64,000 bases of DNA. Source: Tanypteryx hageni (lineage: Eukaryota > Arthropoda > Insecta > Odonata > Petaluridae). The stretch spans positions 176,869,956 through 176,933,955 of the forward strand of contig CM054113.1 of NCBI GenBank assembly GCA_028673005.1. The letters run 5' to 3'. The notes beneath the pieces were generated by a model. That model ran no database searches and had not been told where the DNA came from. It saw only the letters and a list, made by a program, of their open reading frames with translations. The stretch's first letter is position 1. Each line of letters starts with the position of its first letter. Shown here piece after piece: positions 12,241 through 22,425 of this stretch. The position numbers and the translations under genes were made by a program.

Positions 12241-12545
12241 GGGGACGGAGATAGCCGAAATTTGGACCGACTGTTCCCTCGAAACCTTGAAATTTGGATC
12301 GGCCATTATATTACGATACTTAACCCCATAGACAGATTTTATCCGTTTTAGGCTCGAAAACATTCCTCTAAACATTGATATTGGCGGAGAATTCATCAAA
12401 ATCGGTCAATTGGTTGTTGAGATATCTTAAAAAACCGACATTTGTCCCAACAATGGGGTCCCTCGGCCCCCCGTAGGTCGATTTGAGTTATCTTTGTCAA
12501 TGCAACTCTCAGGATCAACCTGAAGCTGCTGCCAAAATTTGAAGA

Positions 12546-12955
12546 TCCGACATTTATTTTCTGAAGAGTTTTGACTGCCACAGACAGCGTCTTTTATTAT
12601 TACAGATTGGGTATATTTTATAACGGTTATCAAGTAGATTGTTAATCCAACAATATGCTCATTCCCATGTTATTTAAATGGGAAAATTAAAAGAGAAAAA
12701 CATTTTATAAATAAAAAATGAAGTTCAAATAGCTTTAAGAACCCTCCCATTTTGCTTTAATTTTTATTGCGGTTAAAATGGCATCTTAATCTTGCTTCTA
12801 TGTTCTGTAGTTGTTGCGTTATAAATGCACAAACAAACAAACAAATTCTTCAAAATATTTATGATAGAGATACTTAACCTATTTGGAATTTTTAGAAATA
12901 TTACTGTCATGGAGAAAGTCATGTGGTGGCCACATCAGATTTTGTGAATATGTTA
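12546..12955 (+). repeat. Spacer plus family B end fragment
   Basis: 12546-12865 is unique AT-rich sequence. At 12870-12950 there is a family B terminal piece, CCTATTTGGAATTTTTAGAAA to GTGGTGGCCACATCAG, in the same orientation as the copy at 14255-14955. Confidence 0.6.
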
Positions 12956-12964
12956 GCGATGTTC

Positions 12965-13440
12965 ATGGATTATTATGCGTTCTTTGCACGAAGTCAACGC
13001 ATATAGGAGAGGTCGATTGCGTCCGTCCGTCCGCATGTTAAAACTCGGAAACCTCTAAACGTATTTTGATGAAATTTGGTATTTGGGAGTTTTGCTAAAA
13101 TTGGTTAACCGATTCCAATTTTGGTTACATTTGGAGAAAAATGACGACCACTTTACATGAAGACCTACATGTAGTTTACTATGTTCCTTTGTTTCAACTC
13201 GGGAACCGCTTGACATATTGTGATGAAATTTGGTATTGGATAGTTTTGTTAAAATTAATTGACCGATTCCAATTTTGGTTAAAATCGGAGAGTTTTTTAC
13301 CACTACTTTACATTAAGACCTTCATGTATTTTACAACGTACCTCGCTTGCTTCTCGTTAAATTCTCATCTGAGCGAAAAATATTGAGAACATTGTGAAAT
13401 CTCAAAGAACGCATTTGGAAACTTTGTATACTCCGACATG
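12965..13440 (+). repeat. Two ~154-bp direct repeat units with CCGTCCGTCCG start
   Basis: A CGTCCGTCCGTCCGCATG block opens the region. It is followed by two related units beginning AACTCGG(A/G)AAC at about 13042 and 13196. Both contain GATGAAATTTGGTATT, TTAACCGATTCCAATTTTGG or a variant, and an ACTTTACAT(G/T)AAGACC end. Similar CGTCCGTCCG-led sequence occurs at 29115 and 31180, so this is an interspersed family, class unknown. Confidence 0.6.
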
Positions 13441-14254
13441 GAGTACGCCTTTCCAATCTTGTTGATACTGAGCAAATGACGTTCACATTGAGTAGATAGA
13501 AGCAAGGCGGCGCAATGCTGAAAACTAACTATCGCTAGCCAAAGTCAAACCAGCTAACACAACAGGAATACACGCTGTTTCACTATCTGTGTTCCATGCA
13601 CGCTTGATTAGTGAAATCTAACTCAACGAACGCTAGCGCCGCGGCAGAACCTTCCTATCCTTTTCAATGCGACCATCGGCTTGTCTTTCGTTATCCTATC
13701 TTTCTTTATCCCTCTCCTCTTCACTCTTTCCTTAGCATTCGCCACCCATTAGACTAATCCGTTGTCGTAGTCAGGCCTAGAGCAAGCACTCAGCCCCACG
13801 GCTTGGCGAAGCCATTCCATCTAGAGAGGGACTACATCACACTATCTCACGTCAGGCTTTTGAGTATCTCGTCCAAAACTTTGCCCGTTTACGATGAGTC
13901 TCCGTTGTTCCCTTTTATGGCTACGAGCGCAAGTTTGCGATTCGCAACTCTATGATGATGGAAAAATTGTTATGTTTTGGAAAACGTTCTTCATAGTGGG
14001 TCAGAGGAAGTCATGATACGAGACTGTTGTTAATTAAATTGCATTCCTGTGTTACGAATTTTCGGAATGATATGGGATCAGCAGTTTAAGCGTCTTTGGA
14101 AGAAACTATAAAAATTTAAAAAACACCATTTAAGCAATATTTTACCTCTGTTACTATTAATTTATTATAGTCGAATTCAAATTCCTGTGACCTATTTTCA
14201 TTTTGGTCTCCTCAACATCAGTTTGTTAGATTTTGACTTTATCCATATGTAGTA
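13441..14254. other. No gene recognised
   Basis: Moderate GC sequence with some CGCTAGCG/CGCCGCGG motifs around 13620-13640, then AT-rich DNA. No transposon protein or end is recognised. It may be part of the surrounding repeat complex. Confidence 0.45.
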
Positions 14255-14955
14255 GGTATAGGGGAAAGTATTGATTTCATGAAAGAAATCGATTTTGAGA
14301 TTTCGACGGAAATTTACGTTTTGAGGTCTCCTGACCACGTTTTGACCATTTTATCTCTGATGTCTGTGTGTTAGGAATTTTGTGGGCGCTCTAACTAAAA
14401 CACTATTAATCAGATCAACGCGAAATTATATTTGACATTTTTATTAAAGGGACAAGAGTTGATTAGATTTTGGTAAAAATCGGTCAACCGAAAGTGGGTG
14501 TTTACTCTTGTTACCTATCCGTTTCTTTTTTCTAATATTTACTTTAATATTTTATCAATGTAAATAATAATAATAATAATAAAAGTTCTAGGAAATATAA
14601 TTTTCTACAACTTTTGTTCAAAAACTTTTCCCGTATATTGCATTGTTTAAGAGATATTTTCAAAACTATCTTTTATAACTGCCACCACCACACCATCTGG
14701 AGGCAACTTTTCTAAACACTTTACGCTTACTTTCCATCTTACAATTAGTAACGCTTCTTTTTCTTTTCTTAATTGTTGGAGCTTTGTGGCTATATACATT
14801 ATCAGAAGGCTACGGTATGGGTTTATTTATGTTCCTTATAAAATCTGAAATTTTCTCGCAGTTCCTTAAAATATTTATTATCATTTAACCTATTTGGAAT
14901 TTTTAGAAATATTACAGGTGTAGAGAAAGTTATGTGGTGGCCACCTCAGATTTTT
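14255..14955 (-). repeat. Repeat family B, inverted copy
   Basis: A nearly full unit in the reverse orientation to 8125-9885. It starts GGGGAAAGTATTGATTTCATG (14271) and contains CACGTTTTGACCATTTT. It ends at GTGGTGGCCACCTCAG (14934-14950). With the copies at 8.1-9.9 kb it makes a large inverted pair around the Helitron. Confidence 0.75.
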
Positions 14956-16145
14956 TACTTTATTATCTTATTGCTGAAAAATGATCGATCAAGAGGATTT
15001 AATTCTTGAAAAATGTATGGAATTGATAACATCTTTAGTAAAACTTTGAAAAACTTGGAATAATTTATTCGGTCAGCGCCACCATACGTAAACTACTTAT
15101 TATCAAGGAAACCATGATATTGAATATTTATGACAACATCATCGTATGTAATGCAAATGAGATCAATATTAATTGGCTGCTAGAATTTGGTGTAACTGAA
15201 AATTTATGATAATTTTTATACATCATCTTATAGATCTGCGTGCATCAATGTGGTAAAGTTATCTCACTTACTTCATATTTGAATGTTTTAATTCTTTCCA
15301 GCGATTTCTTGTGTTTAGGTAAGGCATAGTCTTTTTGATTCAGAGGAGACTACGGCATCTTCAATGATTTTAGAGTTTCATAGTTAAAAAATTCTCCGGA
15401 AATGACCCTCCCTCCGCATAACAGATCTTCCGAATTAATCATTTACACCTTCGAGCGCGGTGTAAATTTATCCTCCAAGTCTCATTTAGATCGCACGGCA
15501 ACACATATGAGCTCTGTACCAAATCGAAAAAACAGAAAACAATGCTTTAGAAGGAAAAATTAAAGCCTCAAGCCATCGATCATATCTTTGAAAGTTATTT
15601 TCGATAAACTTCACCGTTGCGTTGCACATCCTCTGGTGTTGGTGCTCCTCCGTGCAACATTTACATTCATGAAGAGGAGCCTTTATTTATCAACTCATTA
15701 ATCACTACTGCCGAGTAAACCGCTACCGATCTCTTCTCGAGACGGCTCGGCCCAGACATTTTTGTTTCGGCTATTCTCACATGACGAGCTATTGATTCGG
15801 ACGAAGACAAATGCTCGCGTGAGTGTGGGAAAATATCGTTCAGAAAAGGCACACAGGGCGAGTTTAGGCATTGAAAGGAGCGTTTATCATGACAACAGAT
15901 GGAGATGGATTCATAACCATGGAAACTCGCGTCTGAATTTATCGAGTGAAATGTACGCATAAAAGGACGAAAGAGTTTCCTTCGCCGTTCCGTGAAATTA
16001 TGAGGAAGTTATTAATTATAGTTTATGGTCCACCAGAGGAATATCCTGGTAGTATTATACCTGAAAACAAATTTCTGAATAAGCGCACAAGTATCGCAAA
16101 TCGAAACGTTAAATGCTTAATAAGAACAAACCAAATATCATAAAA
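14956..16145. other. No gene recognised; unique DNA
   Basis: Unique, moderately AT-rich. Frames at 15667-15960 (minus) and 15762-15962/15946-16143 (plus) overlap each other on opposite strands. None has a family motif or good splice context. Confidence 0.5.
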
Positions 16146-16149
16146 TAAA

Positions 16150-16275
16150 TTTCAGAATCAATTTTTGGCGAATCACCACCGAATATGGCTGCACTGTAGA
16201 CGAAATTCTCATATGTTTTTTTATAACCTTATTAAAGCTATTGGAAACATATAAGAGAATTATTTAATTTCTCAG
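16150..16275 (-). repeat. Central fragment of the short 8-9 bp TSD element family
   Basis: An AGAATCAATTTTTGG...GAATATGGCTGCACTGTAG...ATATGTTTTTTTATAACC...GCTATTGGAAACATAT series corresponds block by block to the middle of the copies at 20210-20432 and 59441-59720. Ends are missing. Confidence 0.55.
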
Positions 16276-19200
16276 TTTTTTATACATAAGTGCTTCTTTT
16301 GTTTTATAGTTTTAGGTGTCGAATGTGCTAAAGATGTTGCGTTATTTTTCCTATTCTCGCAATTTCTTGTATGGTTGATGTCTTCAAAACAATGGCCAAA
16401 ATACAAACAAATATTAAAAAATGTACCGCTTCATTAACAGCACGTTGATCGGTGTGGTTTTTGTAGGTATAAGTAAAATTTAAATAATTTTGACAAATGT
16501 GTGAAAACGTCCACATTTTTCTCGTAAAATATGAATTGATTTTCACGCGTCATTAACAACCGCAGTATTATATACGACAGAATTCCCTTCTAATAAGTTA
16601 CAATTCATTGTTAAAATTGACTAAAAGGGAAAATTAATTGAATCTTGCAGGTGGAAAACAAATTAATGTTGAATGTGATGCGCTTTGTAATACATGGAGA
16701 TAATGTGAACTAACTCAATTAAAAGAATAAAACTCGAACTTTCAGCGTTATTCAGGGAATAATTGTGAAGATAATTCCAATAGCTATAAAACTATTGGAA
16801 AACGAGGAATGAGTATGGGCAACGAAGCAACCGTCATCAATTATGAAAGTGGAAAGTTGGTTGATTCTCCTTTAGAATTCGATTATCAGTTGTATTAAAG
16901 TCATAAAATGAGCTCGATAATATATTTTTGGTTTTATTTTGCGCTCATAAATCACATATTAATGCGCAACAGAATCCCTTTTTAGATAACCAAAAACAAG
17001 ATTTTTCACTTTACGCGATAATAATTTGGTTTATAATATTTTGGTTCTTAAAGTGGAAAAGTATAAAAAATCACAAGAATCTAACGTTCACCTAAGATTT
17101 ACTTATTTTTTCAATTATTTGCTAAAAAAAAACGATTCCAACCAACCAATTTGCGTTACTCATTCTGCCGACTACAAAAATGACATCATTTTGCTGCTGA
17201 GAAGTGATTTTCCGAAGTCTTTTCAATTTTATGCAATGCTAAAGTAGAAATTTCATTGCAAATATATTGAGAATATTAATCTCATGTTGGTGGACATTAC
17301 TGACGTTTACTGGGGTTAGTTTTAGTCCAGAGATAAAATAGGTTATCAAGAATAAGTCATTAGCTGTGCACTATGAATGGGCGAGAAAAAGGAAGATCCT
17401 TTTAGAGTACTAATGGCATGCGTATTTCGTGGCGGCATTATTTTCAAAGGCCTACTTACAAAATAACATCTCATCGACTTTTTAAGGACTTACACGTAAT
17501 ATCTTGTCTTAGACTCTCTTATTCTTCTTAACATTGGATTATTGATTAGACATGCTCGTTAACGCAAACTACTTTTACAATCAGGATCTGAACGGAAAGG
17601 GTGTGTCATTTTTGTAGAATTCGTAAAAGACAAGACTAAATCTTTGAACTGTTGACAGAATGGAAAAAATATACGCCTGATTTTAACGGGCATGAAAACC
17701 TAATGGTAGAAATTTTAATTGAAATTTTGAGATTCATTACGACGTTTCATTTATGAGTCTAGTTATTGTATTTTTTGACGAGTTTATAAAAAGTTATTTA
17801 ATTTAATATTACGGTTAAAAGAGAAGTTTGTCTGAAGCATTTAATAAAGGCAGTATGTGAAACCGAGACATATTTTGAGGAATAATTTTATCCGAACTTC
17901 AGTTGGCGAGTTCAGTTAATAACTCGAATGGGGGTAATGCAGGCAACTCCTACGCATATCGTTTATTTGTGGAATGCAAGGCTGAAGGAGGCAATGGAAA
18001 GAAGAATGCATAATTAATATGCTAAAAAGGCAGGGAGGGGACACTTTGAAGGAAGGTACAAGTTACGAGAATATTCTAAGAGTGCCTCCGTAATAAAGGA
18101 ATCATCGAACTTACTGGGACGTAAACCTTAGGATATTATACATTTGAATAAAACTTTTAGGGAGTGGATTTGAAAACTTTTTACATATATTATTGTTATG
18201 ATAAGCCTCCTTGAATGTAGTATAAAAGTTTAATCAAACTTTATGAAAAACTCGGCTGGAATATACGAAAACACGATTTTGAACTTTTCCACGGAAGAGA
18301 TTCCTCGTTCGTTAGTTATTTCTTTCCGCCATTTCTAAACAAAGAGAAAGTAGATAATATTGACGGGCAATATCTTCCTGCTGCTAAGAGTTGTCCAAAA
18401 GTTTTGTCAATTGAATTATTTGGATGGAATAAAACGTTATTTTTTCGCTCTTCAAAAAAGGATGTCACATTCTGGAGAGGAATGGAAGTTTTTTGCAATC
18501 ATTGCGTTTCCACTATCCCTCCCCCTACATCCCAGTCGAAAAAAACGAACGAACGAAGGTTGTTGCTTCGCACGACACATCTATCATCTGCAAGCGCGAT
18601 GTTGCTATTGTAATTTACAGAATGCGTGTAATTGGAGCGCCCTCTCGGTATCGTAGGGAGGGAGTAGAATTTAATCACGCGGCAGTATTTCACAGTCTGG
18701 CGGGTCGATTTCCACCTATTTTTTCAGGTCAAGAGTAACGAAAAGCCGGAGCAAGGTTAACGCTGTTACTCGCGTCGCATTTACGTGGAGATCAGCTCGA
18801 GTTTTAATATCGAGAACATTGGAAACGTGGCACTTATTCGTCTCGTGTGGATTCTTTCCTGACAATTTAATTCTCGAGAGTTGGCTGACGCTAACGGCCT
18901 TAAAGCATCGCAGCGAGAGAAATTATTCACGAGATCACGTATAACTCTCTCGCATAAAATAAACTAAGAGGGCGCTATGGATGGATGTTGCGTCTTTTAT
19001 AGCGTTTATTAGGTCGAGAGTCGAGAATTTATATATTTTAAAAAGATCTTTTTCGACGTGAAAGAGAAACGCTGTAATTTAAATCCACCGCAGTTCGGTT
19101 AAGCCTTGTACAACGCCGGTTTGCTTGACGTGGATTTGATTATACGCGGTTAAATAAATGGAAGACTTACTTTATTTAACCAGGGCGTGAAAAATTTAAT

Positions 19201-19434
19201 TACACGCAATCCTGAATTGGGCGCACACTGCATACTACGCATGTATATGACGTGAGAATGCTCCTGGACTATAAGAATAGATCATTTTTTTCTGTAAGTT
19301 ATTATATTTGCGCAATATGGCCTTTTTAAAGATTAAAACGCGAAGCGACCATTGATTGGTACTATGCAAAATAAATTTCAATTTAAAGATGGAAAGTGAA
19401 AAGCTTGTAAAGAAGCCAAAGTCTATCATCAACA
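16276..19434. other. No gene recognised; unique DNA
   Basis: Mostly AT-rich unique sequence to about 18.2 kb. The stretch 18480-19160 is richer in CG dinucleotides and G+C than its surroundings and could be a regulatory or UTR segment, but I find no motif that proves this. Frames at 18360-18738 overlap in all phases and look like chance. Confidence 0.45.
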
Positions 19435-20209
19435 CACAAGTGCTAAAAGAGCGAAAAGAAGAATTTCAGCTTGAACTCCGCAATGAAGTCAATGTACTAG
19501 AAGACCGATAAACGGAATCAATCTGAGGCACTTCGAGAAACCGTACTAGAAATAGGCGAAACTGTTAAAATTTAGCCAGATTAAATTTATCTGAAAAAAC
19601 TAGACTGTGTATGAAGATAAGAAGGGCAATGGAGATGACCATTGACCCAAAGGAAATGATTCACTAGGCAGAAATAAACATAACTTTAACAAAGTCCATC
19701 AAAGAAGATGTGAATAAATACAATTATGAAGTAATCGAGAAGATTAGCGGAAACAATAGAAGTTATAAAAGATGAACCAATATCTTTAGATTGGTAAAAG
19801 ACACCTGGTGGCAATGATGCTAGAAGATGGTTCATTACCCATAGCAGGAAGATAACTCTAGAGCGAGTACAAAAATTCTACACGGAGCTGTACTAAGATC
19901 CATTTACCCAATAATGAAGTAAATGAAAAATAAAATATGCCCAATTAAGAAGTGCCAGATATTCTTCCAGGAGAGGTGAAACACAGTTACAGAATGAAGA
20001 ATGGAAAATGGTATCACTTCAGAAGCATTCTAGGTAGCAAGTAATTGCATGAATGAGATCCTTGCCAAGAATTTTACATCGTGCCTGAGGAAGAAGATGA
20101 TACCAGAAATGTGAAACCACGCTAGTATAATCCTTTCGCATAAGATAGGTTCCAAAGAAGATTTGAATAACTACAGACCGATCAGTCTACTCCCAACAGT
20201 CTACATAAT

Positions 20210-20432
20210 TCAACAGGAAACTATCGAGCTCGTCTTATGGGCGAAAAAAATTCAACAAAAAGCAATTTAAATAATACTTTCCTCAGGTATCTCCAATTTT
20301 AGAATCTATATTTGGTGAATTACCTCTGAAGACGGCTGCTTTGTAGCCAAAATGCGCATTTGTTTTTTAACCTTTTTGTGGCTATTGGAGATATCTGAGG
20401 CAAGGAATCTTTAAATTGCTTGTCCTTGAAAG
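20210..20432 (+). mobile_element. Short element inserted in the LINE with clean target duplication
   Basis: The host sequence CTACATAAT (20201-20209) is repeated at 20433-20441. When the intervening segment is ignored, the LINE reading frame continues straight through (VYI-IFTKIL). The element opens with a GAAACTATCGAGCTCGTC block and contains inverted sequences (CAATTTAAA near the left end, TTTAAATTGCTTG at the right; GATATCTCCAATA-like arms). The 8-9 bp duplication suggests a MULE- or hAT-mobilised non-autonomous element. Relatives: 59441-59720, 26868-27050, 16150-16275 and 58385-58440. Confidence 0.75.
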
Positions 20433-20526
20433 CTACATAATATTCACCAAAATACTCACTACGCGACTTCAAAACCATTTTGATTCCGCTCAACCCAGAG
20501 AACAGGCCGGGATTCGCAGTGGATAT

Positions 20527-21162
20527 GTCACGGTAAATGTGTACATTTCCCGGTTAATGTGCACATTTACCACCAAGTTCGGTAAATGTAAGTATAACAT
20601 ACTTTTACCGATTGGATTGCGGAAATGTACACAATTACCTAGAGACACTGATGAATGTGGATAAACGTCGCAACACAGGCCACAAAATGGCGGCGTCGCG
20701 AACATCTGTTGCAGTTTAGAAGTACGGTAAATGTGCGTTGTCAGGTAAATGTGTAAATTTCCTGGTAAATGTGCACAACTAACTAAACTAAATTTGAACA
20801 TGAAGGAAAATTTTACTCGGCCCCACCGGGTTGGATAAGTTAGTCGAAGTGTTTTGGTTCCTCCTCACGTTCACTGTGTTCCCCCCTCGGGTTGGGAAGC
20901 GTTCATCTTAATATATACCAGTGGAGCCGAATCCTCGATGATTTTTATTATAAATTAACGTAATTATTGAAGTGTAGGATTTCTCATTCTTACCTATTTC
21001 CACATTTACCAAGGCACATCGGTAAAAGTTCATATTTACCGGGAAATGTACGGATAATAGGTATTTCTGGAAACTTAAACTTACATTTACCGAGATTGGT
21101 GGTAAATGTGCACATTTACCGGTAAATACACACATTTTCCGATTACATACCTTTACCGTAAC
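20527..21162. mobile_element. Palindromic element with many GGTAAATGT motifs, inserted in the LINE
   Basis: The left end (GTCACGGTAAATGTG...) and the reverse complement of the right end (GTTACGGTAAAGGTATG...) match over about 80 bp. The shared core is a GGT(A/T)AATGTGCACATTTACC palindrome followed by ACCAA and TCGGTAAATGTAAGT. About ten exact GGTAAATGT/ACATTTACC motifs are scattered through both arms and the middle (e.g. 20532, 20726, 20745, 20766, 21100-21120). The centre holds CAAAATGGCGGC (20683-20694). No ORF of note. It splits the LINE between the QAG block and EYELPLC. Target duplication was not resolved. Confidence 0.7.
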
Positions 21163-21468
21163 AGGTATAATACGATGGGCCACTTTCGATAGTCGGACTA
21201 AGGAGTACGAATTGCCTCTATGTGCTTCATCCACTTTGAGAAAGCATTCGACCTTATTCAAACTTTGTCGGTGTTTAGCGCACTGAAGAAAAAATGGTAG
21301 AAGAAACGTACGAAACCTTGATCAAGAATATCTATGAAAATGCAACATCGTCCGTCCAGCTGCATAAAGAAGCAAGTGCTTTTAATACCGAAAATCGAGT
21401 AAGGCATGTCTCCTAAATTATTCACAGCAGCACTAGAGGATGTGTTTTAAACGCTAGACTGGTAAGAA

Positions 21469-21473
<5 letters not shown>

Positions 21474-21516
<43 letters not shown>

Positions 21517-21531
21517 CTATATATATATTAA

Positions 21532-21584
<53 letters not shown>
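21474..21584. repeat. (TA)n expansion within the LINE palm
   Basis: About 110 bp of TA repeat, interrupted twice by ATTAATCTATAT, lies exactly between LINE codons for EKKG and INGEHL. A microsatellite has expanded inside former coding sequence. The interruptions are inverted echoes of the ATAGATTAAT flank. Confidence 0.9.
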
Positions 21585-21587
<3 letters not shown>

Positions 21588-21704
21588 TTAATGGAGAACA
21601 TCTGAGTCAGTTGCCCTTTGCTTATGACATCATACTGTTCACAGGAAACCCAGAAGAGCTCCGTAGAAGAACTGAGGAGCTGGAGTAGGCTTAAAATGAA
21701 TGAG

Positions 21705-22110
21705 TGAGGGAAGGGATATAGAATGGAAGGTACAAAGAGAGTAAGGGAGGTATAGAATTAAAAAAGGACGGGAGGAAAGAGATAAAGAGGGAGGCGGAGA
21801 AAAAGAGGGAGGCGGAGAAAAAGAGGGAGAGCTATGGATTGGGACAGGAGTGAATGGGGGAGGGGGGAGGTGAGACAAAAGAGAGGCAGAGAGGGAGGGA
21901 GAGAGAGAGAGGGAAGGAAAGAGAGGAAAGGAAGGAGAGAGGAACGGCGAGGGGGAGCGAGGGAATATAATTATTTATTTATTATTATTACTTCTATTTT
22001 GACATGGAGCTCATAATTTAGCATATCTTACTGATTTTTCATATCAAAATCAAATATATTTGAAATACATTTATCATAATCCCGTCATATTTGACGGGAA
22101 ATTACGCTAG
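21705..22110 (+). mobile_element. Helitron 3'-terminal fragment, purine-rich, inside the LINE
   Basis: The right end is a textbook Helitron 3' terminus. A perfect 7-bp hairpin CCCGTCA/TGACGGG (22081-22087 and 22092-22098) is followed by AAATTACGCTAG and then host T (22111). The LINE C-terminus resumes immediately afterwards. The left part (21705-21960) is a long GA-rich, G-rich tract that gives spurious frames on both strands. The 5' TC end was not located, so the left boundary is approximate. Confidence 0.62.
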
Positions 22111-22425
22111 TTAGGAGAATAAAGCGCTAAAATGGCATTGGGTGGGTCATATTACTGGAAGAAATGATCAGCGTTGAACATCTATTGTCATCGAATTTAT
22201 AGTGATTGAGAGGTGAGGGGTAGGGCAGTGAAAAAGCTCATCCCAAGAAACATCAAGAGACCGAAAAGAAGACCAAGTGACAGATGGGACAGAGAACTTG
22301 TGAAATTCTTAGCGTCTAGTTGCAGGAGCGAAGCAGTTGATAGGGAAAACTGGAGGATTTTGGGGGCGACCTTCATACGTCAATGAATTGAAAACGGCTG
22401 ATGATGATGAATGTTGGTTGGTGGT

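Larger units (their letters stand above)
10232..12545 (-). mobile_element. Non-autonomous Helitron with both ends visible
   Basis: On the minus strand the element starts TCTTCAAATTTTGG (5' end at 12545, preceded by host A at 12546). It ends with a GC-rich hairpin (arms at 10244-10249 and 10256-10261), a short spacer and GCTAG, then host T at 10231. Helitrons insert between A and T, start with TC and end with hairpin plus CTRR. All of these rules are met. The 5' boundary is supported by a second copy at 38159 whose similarity begins at exactly the same A|TC point. It holds the 145-bp minisatellite and a (TA)-rich tract and encodes no helicase, so it would depend on a helper element. The opposite-strand frames in it are shadows. 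Confidence 0.78.
19435..22425 (+). pseudogene. RTE-like LINE (endonuclease-reverse transcriptase), 5'-truncated and nested
   Basis: Fragments of one non-LTR retrotransposon ORF occur in order on the plus strand. ERKEEFQLELRNE and EKTRLCMKIRRAME come from the linker after the endonuclease (19449-19660). ASIILSHK(I)GSKEDLNNYRPISLLP (20120-20200) and FTKILTTRLQNHFDSAQPREQAG (20444-20512) are fingers/palm blocks. EYELPLC plus HFEKAFDLI (21205-21258) carries catalytic block A. FAYDIILF (21617-21640) is the FADD box with its first Asp changed to Tyr. The C-terminal KWHWVGHITGRNDQ...RPKRRPSDRW...ENWRILGATF blocks lie at 22130-22385. A TGATGATGATGAA tail follows, consistent with RTE-type 3' ends. The apurinic endonuclease domain is missing. 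Frameshifts, stops and four insertions make it inactive. The clade is my recollection of the motif style; Jockey/CR1 relatives are not excluded. Confidence 0.8.
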
